Assembly: GCA_902605605.1 (NCBI GenBank)
Contig: CACLDI010000009.1
Coordinates: forward strand, 1-37,104
Direction: 5' to 3'
Length of the DNA: 37,104 nt
Source: an uncultured Pelagibacteraceae bacterium
Lineage (GTDB): Bacteria; Pseudomonadota; Alphaproteobacteria; Pelagibacterales; Pelagibacteraceae
The notes below the pieces were generated by a model. The model had not been told where the DNA came from. It saw nothing but the letters and a program-made list of their open reading frames with translations, and searched no databases. Position 1 is the first letter of the stretch. The number at the start of each line of letters is the position of its first letter. Positions 1-6,495 of the stretch are shown piece after piece. Position numbers and translations under genes: made by a program.

Positions 1-437
1 ATACCAACAGTAACTAAATCATCATTAGTGTGAGGATAAAAGGCCCAATCTTGATGCCACTCAACTTCGCTTCCTTTTTTCTTATTTGGAAGTTTAAAGT
101 TTAATTTTCCCAAATGAAATCTTACTGATCCACCGAGCAATTTTTTAACTATTGAGATTATTTTTTTATTTCTAGATAAATCATGAAATATTTTATGTCT
201 ATTTTGAGGATTATTAAGTCTTAAAATTTCTTTATTTTTTGAAGAATCGGAGTTGTAAACAAAATGATAATTATCATAAGTTTGAGTTCCATTTGTAACC
301 TTCTTTTTATTTTTTTGTTTATCTTGAGCTACAACCTCATTTACGACTTTATTTATCTTATCTATCATTTTTTTATCAATTAAATTTTTTTTTAAAAGAT
401 AACCATTTTTTTTAAAAAAGATTTGGTCTGTATCCAT
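1..437 (-). CDS. Phytanoyl-CoA dioxygenase (PhyH) family protein, partial (C-terminus outside window)
   Basis: Open frame from an ATG at 437 running off the left edge; 145 residues are visible. Near the edge there is a W-H-Q-D-W segment with H128 and D130, the HxD iron-binding pair of the PhyH / non-haem Fe(II), 2-oxoglutarate-dependent dioxygenase family. The N-terminal part (an F-x-x-N-G-Y-L-L start, then a helical stretch) also fits PhyH proteins. The distal histidine and the 2-oxoglutarate-binding arginine would lie outside the window, so activity cannot be judged. The start lies 5 nt after the nadK stop, which implies cotranscription with tRNA-Leu and nadK. The substrate is unknown: the family hydroxylates very diverse small molecules. 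Confidence 0.8.
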   Translation of the reverse strand, partial: MDTDQIFFKKNGYLLKKNLIDKKMIDKINKVVNEVVAQDKQKNKKKVTNGTQTYDNYHFVYNSDSSKNKEILRLNNPQNRHKIFHDLSRNKKIISIVKKLLGGSVRFHLGKLNFKLPNKKKGSEVEWHQDWAFYPHTNDDLVTVG

Positions 438-442
438 TTGAT

Positions 443-1213
443 CTAGTTTGTTTCTCTTCTTAATTGCTCAATTTTAATTTTTTTTTGCAGACTCCTGTTT
501 TTATCATAAAGCAGATTAAACTTAATTTTATTGTTAGTTTTAACCGTAATAGACTTTGCGTTTCTTACTTCAAGATTATCAGCAACTGCACTTATAGGCC
601 TTTTAACTGGGTTTAAATTAGTGATAGTAATTTTTGATTTATCATTAACAATCTTTCCTCTCCATCTTCTAGGTCTAAATGGGCTTATTGGAGAAATGGA
701 TAATTTTTTTGAATTTAAACTTAAAATTGGACCATGAACTGATAAATTATAAGCAGTACTTCCTGCAGGAGTTGACACTAAAACACCATCTGAAACTAAG
801 TTTTTAATTATTTGTCTAGAACCTTGTTTAATTGATAATGAAGCAGCCTGTCTGCTTTGTCTAAGAACAGATACCTCATTAATAGCGAGTGATTTTTTTG
901 ATTTATTATTTTTATTTTTAACTGTCATTTCTAAAGGGGAGATAGAAATCATATTAGCTTTTGTTAAATTTTTAATAATATTTTTTGAAGAAAATATATT
1001 CATTAGAAAACCATAATTTCCTGAATTAATTCCATAAAATTGCTTTTTAGAACTCTTATTTTTTTTAAGTGTTTGAAGCATAAAACCATCGCCCCCTATA
1101 ACAATTACAAGATTTGATTTTTTAAATTGATTAGCTTCAATTTTTTTTGTGAGTAAAGATTTAATTTTAAGAGATTTTTTATTTTTATCTGAAATAATTT
1201 GGGGTTTATTCAT
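443..1213 (-). CDS. nadK: NAD kinase
   Basis: ATP-dependent phosphorylation of NAD to NADP, cytosolic. The 256-residue product has the hallmark GGDG motif at residues 40-43, an N112-E113 pair (the family NE/NNE motif), D142-G143 and the TPAGSTAY motif at 148-155, all in family order. The length is close to short alphaproteobacterial NadK proteins. The ATG at 1213 is only 4 nt from the CCA end of tRNA-Leu on the same strand, with no room for a Shine-Dalgarno site outside the tRNA. It is followed after 5 nt by the PhyH-like gene. Expression probably depends on the tRNA promoter. Confidence 0.95.
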   Translation of the reverse strand: MNKPQIISDKNKKSLKIKSLLTKKIEANQFKKSNLVIVIGGDGFMLQTLKKNKSSKKQFYGINSGNYGFLMNIFSSKNIIKNLTKANMISISPLEMTVKNKNNKSKKSLAINEVSVLRQSRQAASLSIKQGSRQIIKNLVSDGVLVSTPAGSTAYNLSVHGPILSLNSKKLSISPISPFRPRRWRGKIVNDKSKITITNLNPVKRPISAVADNLEVRNAKSITVKTNNKIKFNLLYDKNRSLQKKIKIEQLRRETN

Positions 1214-1217
1214 TTAA

Positions 1218-1303
1218 TGGTGCCCTCGGCCAGACTCGAACTGGCACTCCGCAAGCGGCAAGGATTTTAAGTCCTTTGTGTCTACCAATTTCACCACGAG
1301 GGC
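1218..1303 (-). tRNA. tRNA-Leu (anticodon UAA)
   Basis: Read on the minus strand, the acceptor strands GCCCTCG (1297-1303) and CGAGGGC (1222-1228) pair perfectly. They are followed by discriminator A and an encoded CCA (1218-1220). The anticodon arm is AAGGA-CTTAAAA-TCCTT, giving anticodon UAA. A long variable arm (CCGC/GCGG stem) marks a class II tRNA, and the T arm carries GTTCGAGTC. The intact gene sits directly upstream of nadK. A damaged partial copy lies at 2814-2921. Confidence 0.97.
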
Positions 1304-1364
1304 ATTAATGAATTTCATGAGTATTTATGCTAATATTTATAATTGAACAAGGGTAATAAGTAAA
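1265..1364. repeat. 100-bp direct repeat, copy 1 (5' half of tRNA-Leu plus its promoter)
   Basis: Matches 2822-2921 in the same orientation at 97 of 100 positions by eye. The three differences are one in the promoter spacer and two just upstream of the -35 element. This copy covers the tRNA from the 3' side of the anticodon loop to the 5' end, plus 61 bp of upstream DNA including the promoter. It brackets the accessory gene at 1444-2646 together with copy 2. Confidence 0.9.
1322..1350 (-). promoter_or_regulatory. Predicted sigma-70 promoter of tRNA-Leu/nadK
   Basis: On the minus strand, TTGTTC (1345-1350) and TAAATA (1322-1327) are separated by exactly 17 nt. This would place transcription initiation about 10 nt before the tRNA 5' end at 1303. 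The same elements and spacing are retained in the duplicated segment (2879-2907). Confidence 0.6.
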
Positions 1365-1385
1365 TTTTTTTTATTTTATCTCTCT

Positions 1386-1409
1386 AGGTACTAGTCTGGT
1401 ACTAGTCCT
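1386..1409. repeat. Paired GTACTAGT repeat, downstream copy
   Basis: Two GTACTAGT octamers stand 11 bp apart (about one helical turn) in an AGG...CCT frame. The same arrangement (10 identical bases, 3 different, 9 identical) occurs at 2674-2697 on the other side of the T5orf172 gene. This copy starts 34 bp beyond the gene's stop codon. Confidence 0.8.
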
Positions 1410-1443
1410 CCCATAATATCCTATATCAATACCTTTTATAAAT

Positions 1444-2646
1444 TTAATTGCTCAATACATCTGTAATTGCTTTTTTAATAGTGGAAATATCAGTTTTAAA
1501 AAATTCTCTATCTGATCTATATCTAAATTTATCTAATTTTTTATGAATTAATTTTTCAGACTCAATAGATAAATCAGTTTTAATACTGTAGATAACTTTA
1601 AATGGTTCAGGCAAACCAGTTGCGGATAATTCCAAGGCTCTTTCCTCAGGAGATCTTTCGGTCCAACCAACTTTATAAAGACCTTCTAATAAAGTATTTG
1701 AAAGTACATAAATATATCCATCTGTTAATCTAAATACTTTTTTTAATACTGATATTCTTTTTTGTTTTTCTTTAGTTAAAGGTTTGTAATGTTCTTTTTC
1801 AATTGCCTCTGCTACTCTGGGGTTATTAAAATCATTAAAATTTCCATATTTATCTATACAATATGTGAATAAAAAACCATGTTCCTCATTGAATTCATCA
1901 TCGGGATCATCATAAAAATCTTTAGTAGGCTCAATTTTTTTTGAATTATTTTTTTTAGCAAGCTCATAAAGTTTTATTCGTTTCTTTCTTAGATTATGAA
2001 ATTTATCTTCAAATCCTTTTTTAATACTATAAATAACTTCAACTTTTTTTTCGCCAACCAAAATTGTGCTATCTTCATATATAAATGTATAAGGTTCTAT
2101 AAAACAAAATGTAGATCTTTTTTCTTCTTTTAGTTTAAATAAATAAGCAATATCGTCTAAAGTAGTATTTTGTGTAAAATCGCTAATACTATCTATTGAG
2201 CGATTTATCTCTTTAATTTCTTTAATGTACTGTTTTTCCAATTTATAAAATGGTTCATTTTGATAGGCAATTTTTTCCCTATTTTGCTGTTGTCTTTCTT
2301 TAATCTTGCTAAAATTTTTTTTTACCTTTGGAAGTATATTGTTGAAATAATTAATCTTCTCATTTAATTCATTTATCCTCTTATCATCTTCAATATTAAA
2401 CTTAAGTTTAAGTGGGGAATTTTCGTTACACTTAATACATGAAAAATAAAGACCATACGGACCTGACTTCACTCGTTGATCTACATTATAATAATCTAGA
2501 TTAATTTCATCATTACATTTTGAACATATTAAACTTTTGTATTGTTTTCTTATCAATTTTTCTAAAAATGGTGTGTCGTATCCAAGATAAGCTAAATCAT
2601 TATATTTAATTTTTTTTTTAAATCTTTGTCTTCGATATCTATACAT
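1444..2646 (-). CDS. Zinc-ribbon/coiled-coil protein with C-terminal T5orf172 (GIY-YIG-like) domain
   Basis: 400 residues. The N-terminal region has two CxxC pairs (C41/C44 and C70/C73) suggesting a zinc ribbon. A charged, probably coiled-coil stretch follows at about 88-152, with another helical lysine-rich segment at about 208-235. The C-terminal domain (about 308-395) matches the T5orf172/MUG113 branch of the GIY-YIG superfamily: GYIYVL at 310-315, YKVGWT at 324-329, R331/R336, a T-G-L-P segment near 343, E363, H368 and EFF at 381-383. Family members occur in phages and mobile DNA; nuclease activity is plausible but not established. It is flanked by repeats and a tRNA remnant, so it is probably an accessory gene. 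No Shine-Dalgarno site is seen before the ATG. It could be a homing-type nuclease, a phage-defence factor or a DNA-binding protein. Confidence 0.8.
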   Translation of the reverse strand: MYRYRRQRFKKKIKYNDLAYLGYDTPFLEKLIRKQYKSLICSKCNDEINLDYYNVDQRVKSGPYGLYFSCIKCNENSPLKLKFNIEDDKRINELNEKINYFNNILPKVKKNFSKIKERQQQNREKIAYQNEPFYKLEKQYIKEIKEINRSIDSISDFTQNTTLDDIAYLFKLKEEKRSTFCFIEPYTFIYEDSTILVGEKKVEVIYSIKKGFEDKFHNLRKKRIKLYELAKKNNSKKIEPTKDFYDDPDDEFNEEHGFLFTYCIDKYGNFNDFNNPRVAEAIEKEHYKPLTKEKQKRISVLKKVFRLTDGYIYVLSNTLLEGLYKVGWTERSPEERALELSATGLPEPFKVIYSIKTDLSIESEKLIHKKLDKFRYRSDREFFKTDISTIKKAITDVLSN

Positions 2647-2662
2647 AAAAAAAACTTACAAT

Positions 2663-2697
2663 ATTATCTTTACAGGTACTAGTTAAGTACTAGTCTG
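2663..2697 (-). promoter_or_regulatory. Possible autoregulated promoter/operator of the T5orf172 gene
   Basis: The second paired GTACTAGT repeat (2674-2697) lies 28-51 bp before the ATG at 2646. A GATAAT -10-like hexamer (2663-2668, minus strand) sits just downstream of it, so the repeat would cover the -35 region. The repeated, helically phased half-sites look like a protein-binding site. Which protein binds is unknown. Confidence 0.35.
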
Positions 2698-2770
2698 CAC
2701 AAATAAATTAAGCCTTATTTTCTAACCTTAATTAAAAACTAAACTATAGTTATATGATTTTATAGGATGT

Positions 2771-2800
2771 TTTAGACTACCTTGGACTACTATGGACTGA
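2771..2800. repeat. Three tandem decamers resembling TNGGACTACT
   Basis: TTTAGACTAC, CTTGGACTAC and TATGGACTGA follow each other with a strict 10-bp period just before the tRNA remnant. They share a GACTAC/GACTGA core. They may be recombinase arm sites or iteron-like protein-binding sites; no function can be shown. Confidence 0.5.
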
Positions 2801-2813
2801 CTTTAACTTCTAT

Positions 2814-2921
2814 CCCTCGGCTTTTAAGTCCTTTGTGTCTACCAATTTCACCACGAGGGCATTAATGAATTTCATGAGTATTTATGGTAATATTTATAAT
2901 TGAACAAGCATAATAAGTAAA
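2814..2921 (-). pseudogene. Remnant of tRNA-Leu(UAA) with intact promoter (direct repeat copy 2)
   Basis: 2822-2921 repeats 1265-1364 with 3 mismatches. Just before it, CCCTCGGC (2814-2821) equals 1223-1230, the 3' acceptor strand and its neighbour. The remnant is thus colinear with the tRNA but lacks 34 nt (T arm, variable arm and part of the anticodon stem) and the CCA end, so it cannot be a working tRNA. Its promoter (TTGTTC at 2902-2907, 17-nt spacer, TAAATA at 2879-2884, minus strand) is unchanged and points at the T5orf172 gene. The rest of the gene-free stretch 2647-2958 holds only the repeats listed separately. Confidence 0.85.
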
Positions 2922-2958
2922 ATTGTTAATTATTTAAATATTTTATAAACATCAACGA

Positions 2959-3765
2959 ATGGAAAAATTATTCAAAGTTTTGATATTTACTGATCTTGAT
3001 GGCTCACTTCTTCATAGAGACACTTTCAAATTCGATGAAGTAAAAGACTATTTAAAACAACTAATTTCTAAAGGTATTTTTATAATACCTAATACAAGCA
3101 AAACAGAAAAAGAGATTATAGATTTTAACGATGAGTTAGGCACAAGTTTACCTTATATTTGTGAAAATGGAGCAGCTATTATTGGATTAGATTTATTAAA
3201 TTCAAATTTACCTAAAGAATTAATACTAAGTAGAGAAAAAGATAATCTTATAAAAATTTTTGAAAAATCAGTCCCAGAAAATTTACAAATTAAATGTAAA
3301 TGGTTATCTGAGATGGATAAAAAAAAACAAAGCAAAATTTTTGGTTTAGAAGACGAAAAGCTCAAAATGGCTTTAAATCGCAAATACACTATTCCTTTTA
3401 TATTCGAGGGAAACAAAAATGAAAAAAATGAGTTATCAAAAATTGTTAAAATTAAAGGTTTAGCTTTACAAGAAGGTGGTAGAGTTATTAATTTAACTGA
3501 TAAAGTGAATAAAGCTAAAGCACTTCAAGTATTTGTCAGATTTTTTAAAAAGAATAACAAAAATGTAAAGACAATAGCAGTTGGTGATAATTACAATGAT
3601 TTAGATATGCTTAAAGTTAGTGATTTTCCTTGTCTTGTCTTTAATGATAAATTTACATTAGATCAAATCCCCATAAATGATTTAATATCAACTAATAAGC
3701 CATCACCTGAAGGCTGGGCAGATGTGATCAAAATGGCTCTGGTTAAAATAAATAAAAATTACTAA
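2959..3765 (+). CDS. gpgP: Glucosyl-/mannosyl-3-phosphoglycerate phosphatase (HAD-IIB)
   Basis: Predicted to dephosphorylate glucosyl-3-phosphoglycerate (or the mannosyl analogue) to the compatible solute glucosylglycerate (mannosylglycerate). The 268-residue HAD-family protein has the nucleophile motif with D12 and D14 (TDLDGSLL), the NTSKTE threonine/serine region near 45-50, and the GDNYND motif at 209-214. The C-terminal PSPEGWADVI segment is typical of mannosyl-3-phosphoglycerate phosphatases. It starts at ATG 2959 with no evident Shine-Dalgarno site and lies 8 nt before the synthase gene. The pairing with a GT81-type synthase favours the glucosyl substrate, but the two substrates cannot be separated from sequence alone. 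Confidence 0.87.
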   Translation: MEKLFKVLIFTDLDGSLLHRDTFKFDEVKDYLKQLISKGIFIIPNTSKTEKEIIDFNDELGTSLPYICENGAAIIGLDLLNSNLPKELILSREKDNLIKIFEKSVPENLQIKCKWLSEMDKKKQSKIFGLEDEKLKMALNRKYTIPFIFEGNKNEKNELSKIVKIKGLALQEGGRVINLTDKVNKAKALQVFVRFFKKNNKNVKTIAVGDNYNDLDMLKVSDFPCLVFNDKFTLDQIPINDLISTNKPSPEGWADVIKMALVKINKNY

Positions 3766-3773
3766 AGTCCATT

Positions 3774-4994
3774 ATGAGTGATTTTTCTCAAAATGGAATA
3801 ATTTCAACACTTCATGATTTTGGAACAAAATCTTTAGAGCAAATAGAAAAGGAGCTTTTAGGTTTTTCTAAAGAAAGAAAGATGGAGCTTATCCTACCAT
3901 GTCTTTATTCAGAATTAAAAGGAGATGCATTACCTAATATTGTAAAAGAGATAAGTAAAACTAATTACATACATCATATTATTATAGGCTTAGATCAAGC
4001 AAGCGAAGCCGAAGCAAGGAAAGCTTGGACTTTTTTTGAAAAATTAGAAACCCCTTTTACTATTTTATGGAATGATGGACCTAATTTAAAAAAATTGGAC
4101 AAAGAATTACAAAAAAAAGGGTTAGCTCCAAATGAGCACGGTAAAGGAAGAAATGTTTGGTATTGCATAGGAATGTCTATTGCAAGAAATAGTGCGAGGT
4201 CTGTTGCATTACATGATTGTGATATAAAAACCTATGATAGAAGAATGTTAGCAAAATTATTTTATCCAGTTGTAAATCCATTATTCAATTTTGAATTTTG
4301 TAAAGGCTTTTATCCAAGAGTTGCTGATAATAAGATGAATGGACGAGTGGTGAGACTTTTAGTGTTTCCTTTTTTAAATGCTTTAGAAAAAACAATCGGT
4401 AAAAGTGATTACTTAGATTTCATGAAATCATTTAAATATCCTCTTGCAGGAGAGTTTTCATTTAGAAGAAATATTTTACCTGAACTTAGAATTTCATCAG
4501 ACTGGGGTATAGAAATAGGAATTTTATCTGAAATGCAAAGAAATTTTTCACCTCAAAACATTTGTCAGGTGGATTTAGCAGATACTTATGATCATAAACA
4601 CCAAGATCTATCTCTAAATGATGAAAAGAAAGGTCTATCAAGAATGTCCACAGATATTATTAAAACCTTTATTAAAAAATTAGCCACACAAGGTCATTCT
4701 TTTAGTAGAGAACAATTAAGATCTTTGAAAGCAACATATTACAGATCTGCTTTAGATCTTATAGATGCTTACAGAGCTGATGCCGAAATTAATGGTCTAA
4801 AATTTGACTCTCACACTGAGGAAAAAGCAGTTGAATTATTTTCAAGTAATATAATTCGAGCTGGTGAGGATTTTTATTTAAATCCAATGGATGCACCTTT
4901 TATACCTACATGGAGTAGAGTAAAAAGTGCTATACCAGATTTTCTAGTAAGATTAGAAAAAGCTGTAAATGAGGATAATAAACGTTATCTATAG
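3774..4994 (+). CDS. gpgS: Glucosyl-3-phosphoglycerate synthase (GT81-type glycosyltransferase)
   Basis: Transfers a sugar from an NDP-sugar to 3-phosphoglycerate, the committed step to glucosylglycerate. The 406-residue GT-A fold protein shows G-K-G-R-N (123-127), the metal-binding D-C-D motif (148-150), PLAGEFS (223-229) and DWGIEIG (243-249), with D-x-x-D-H-K-H near 270-276. All are characteristic of the GpgS/MpgS family. About 400 residues matches the long GpgS type rather than the shorter mycobacterial form. It follows the phosphatase directly. Some GT81 members also accept GDP-mannose, so mannosylglycerate remains possible. A 122-bp gap separates it from the importer genes. Confidence 0.87.
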   Translation: MSDFSQNGIISTLHDFGTKSLEQIEKELLGFSKERKMELILPCLYSELKGDALPNIVKEISKTNYIHHIIIGLDQASEAEARKAWTFFEKLETPFTILWNDGPNLKKLDKELQKKGLAPNEHGKGRNVWYCIGMSIARNSARSVALHDCDIKTYDRRMLAKLFYPVVNPLFNFEFCKGFYPRVADNKMNGRVVRLLVFPFLNALEKTIGKSDYLDFMKSFKYPLAGEFSFRRNILPELRISSDWGIEIGILSEMQRNFSPQNICQVDLADTYDHKHQDLSLNDEKKGLSRMSTDIIKTFIKKLATQGHSFSREQLRSLKATYYRSALDLIDAYRADAEINGLKFDSHTEEKAVELFSSNIIRAGEDFYLNPMDAPFIPTWSRVKSAIPDFLVRLEKAVNEDNKRYL

Positions 4995-5063
4995 GGTTTT
5001 TAAAAAAGTTAAAAATTATAATTCAACTATTAATTGATAGCATTTAATTTTTACCAAACATTT

Positions 5064-5080
5064 GCGACAGGCTGTCAAAT
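5064..5080. promoter_or_regulatory. Candidate operator upstream of the sugar-binding protein gene
   Basis: GACAG-G-CTGTC (5066-5076) is a perfect inverted repeat in an otherwise AT-only intergenic region, about 40 bp before the start codon at 5117. A transcription-factor site controlling the importer/hydrolase genes is plausible. No regulator gene is adjacent. Confidence 0.35.
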
Positions 5081-5116
5081 ATAGTAATTTTTTTAAAAAA
5101 AATCTCAGGAGGAGAA

Positions 5117-6445
5117 ATGAAAAATATAGTAAAAATATTTTGCATAATTTCATTATTCATTACAAATATAGTTTATGCAGATATTAAATTTTGGACTACA
5201 GAAGTCCAACCTGCTCGTATGGCTAAGCAAGAGGAAATGGCTAAAGCTTTCGAGACTAAGACAGGCATTAAAGTTGATGTAATTCCAATTGAAGAAAAGG
5301 AATTAGGTACTAGAGCAACTGCCGCTGCGGCAGCTGGTGATTTACCAGACGTGATTTATCACACTTTACAATACGTGTTACCTTGGGCAGAAGCAGGTAT
5401 TTTAGATGTTGATGCTAATGACGCAGTAGTAAAGGAACTTGGTAAAAATACTTTTGCTCCAGGTGCTCTTAATATGGCTAAGTCAGGATCAAAAATTGCT
5501 GCTGTTCCAGTTGATGGATGGACGCAAATGGTTGTTTACAGAAAAGATCTTTTTGATAACGCTGAACTAGAGCCGCCAACAAGTTATGCTAACATTGTAA
5601 AAGCTGTTGAAAAACTCTCAAAAACAAATGGTATGTTTGGATTTGTGGCTGCAACTAAAACTGATGAAAATTTCATGAGTCAGGTTCTAGAACATGTTCT
5701 ATTAGCAAATGGAGTTAACATTGTTAAAAAAGGTGGAATTAAAAAGCAAGGTAAAAAGTTAAAAGAGGCATTAGAATTTTATAAAGTTATTGCAAAAGCT
5801 AGTCCTCCTGGTGAGCTTTATTGGAAACAATCAAGAGCACTTTATTTTGCCGGAAAGACACCAATGATTATTTGGTCTCCATTTATTATGGATGAGCTTG
5901 CAGGTTTAAGAGACTCTGCTCCTCCAACAATAAATAGTGATCCAACTTCACCTGAACTTGCATCTAAAACTGGTTTCATAACTAATTTTAGTGGACCAAG
6001 TAATAAAAAAGGTGCTGCATGGGCAGATGTTAGATACTTTGGTATAACAGCTGATGCTGATACTGATGAAGCAAAACAATTTATCATGTATTCAATGGAT
6101 GAAGGATATACAAGTACTTTATCTATTGCTCCAGAAGGTAAATTTCCAGTGAGAAGAGGAAATGCAAGTGATCCAGAGGCATTTACAAAAGCTTGGAGTA
6201 AATTGCCGGTTGGAGTTGATAGAAAAGCTCCATTGTCAGATCTGTATGACCCTGATGTTATAAATAACATTGTTGCTGGTTTAGATACTGCAAATAGATG
6301 GGGAGTTAAAGAAGGTGAGCTATCAAGAGCATCAAAAGTAATTAATTCTCAATTTATAAATAGAATCACTAGACTTTATATTGACGACCAAATCGATGTA
6401 GATGAGGCTGTTGATATGATTAACAAAGCACTAGCTAAATTCTAG
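5117..6445 (+). CDS. ABC transporter periplasmic sugar-binding protein (family 1)
   Basis: Captures a sugar or sugar-like solute in the periplasm and delivers it to the permeases encoded next. The 442-residue product starts with a Sec signal peptide (lysine, hydrophobic stretch, probable VYA|D cleavage at 21/22). A mature family-1 solute-binding protein follows, with the usual W-T-T...F-E-x-K-T-G-I-K-V opening and a G-D-L-P-D-V segment. A very strong Shine-Dalgarno site (AGGAGGAG, 5108-5115) precedes the ATG. Its position between the glycosylglycerate synthesis genes and a glycosylglycerate hydrolase suggests that glucosylglycerate is the ligand. Other oligosaccharides or glycosides remain possible. 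It is separated from the permease genes by a hairpin terminator. Confidence 0.9.
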   Translation: MKNIVKIFCIISLFITNIVYADIKFWTTEVQPARMAKQEEMAKAFETKTGIKVDVIPIEEKELGTRATAAAAAGDLPDVIYHTLQYVLPWAEAGILDVDANDAVVKELGKNTFAPGALNMAKSGSKIAAVPVDGWTQMVVYRKDLFDNAELEPPTSYANIVKAVEKLSKTNGMFGFVAATKTDENFMSQVLEHVLLANGVNIVKKGGIKKQGKKLKEALEFYKVIAKASPPGELYWKQSRALYFAGKTPMIIWSPFIMDELAGLRDSAPPTINSDPTSPELASKTGFITNFSGPSNKKGAAWADVRYFGITADADTDEAKQFIMYSMDEGYTSTLSIAPEGKFPVRRGNASDPEAFTKAWSKLPVGVDRKAPLSDLYDPDVINNIVAGLDTANRWGVKEGELSRASKVINSQFINRITRLYIDDQIDVDEAVDMINKALAKF

Positions 6446-6460
6446 TAATTTAAATTAATT

Positions 6461-6495
6461 AAAAAAGCGGATAAGATTACTTATCCGCTTTTTTT
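6461..6495 (+). terminator. Intrinsic terminator/attenuator between binding protein and permease genes
   Basis: A perfect 9-bp stem (GCGGATAAG 6467-6475 with CTTATCCGC 6480-6488), a 4-nt loop and a 7-T tract (6489-6495), preceded by six A. It begins 15 nt after the binding-protein stop, and its T tract ends at the base before the permease ATG at 6496. Partial read-through would give more binding protein than permease; the stem also protects the upstream mRNA 3' end. Confidence 0.9.

Larger units (their letters stand above)
1304..2921. mobile_element. Putative small accessory insert at tRNA-Leu, carrying one T5orf172 gene
   Basis: About 1.5 kb lies between the intact tRNA-Leu and a partial second copy of the same tRNA and promoter. 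It contains a single gene of a type common in phages and mobile DNA, plus short repeats on both sides. Direct repetition of a tRNA segment around non-core DNA is the usual footprint of site-specific integration. However, no integrase is present, and the repeated part is the tRNA 5' half rather than the usual 3' end. A local tandem duplication followed by insertion would look the same. The boundaries are therefore approximate and the mobile nature is an inference. Confidence 0.45.

Noticed and set aside
5842-6270. Minus-strand open frame inside the binding-protein gene, and similar antisense frames elsewhere
   Set aside because: They lie wholly opposite well-supported genes, show no family motifs, and have low-complexity or biased composition expected of shadow frames.
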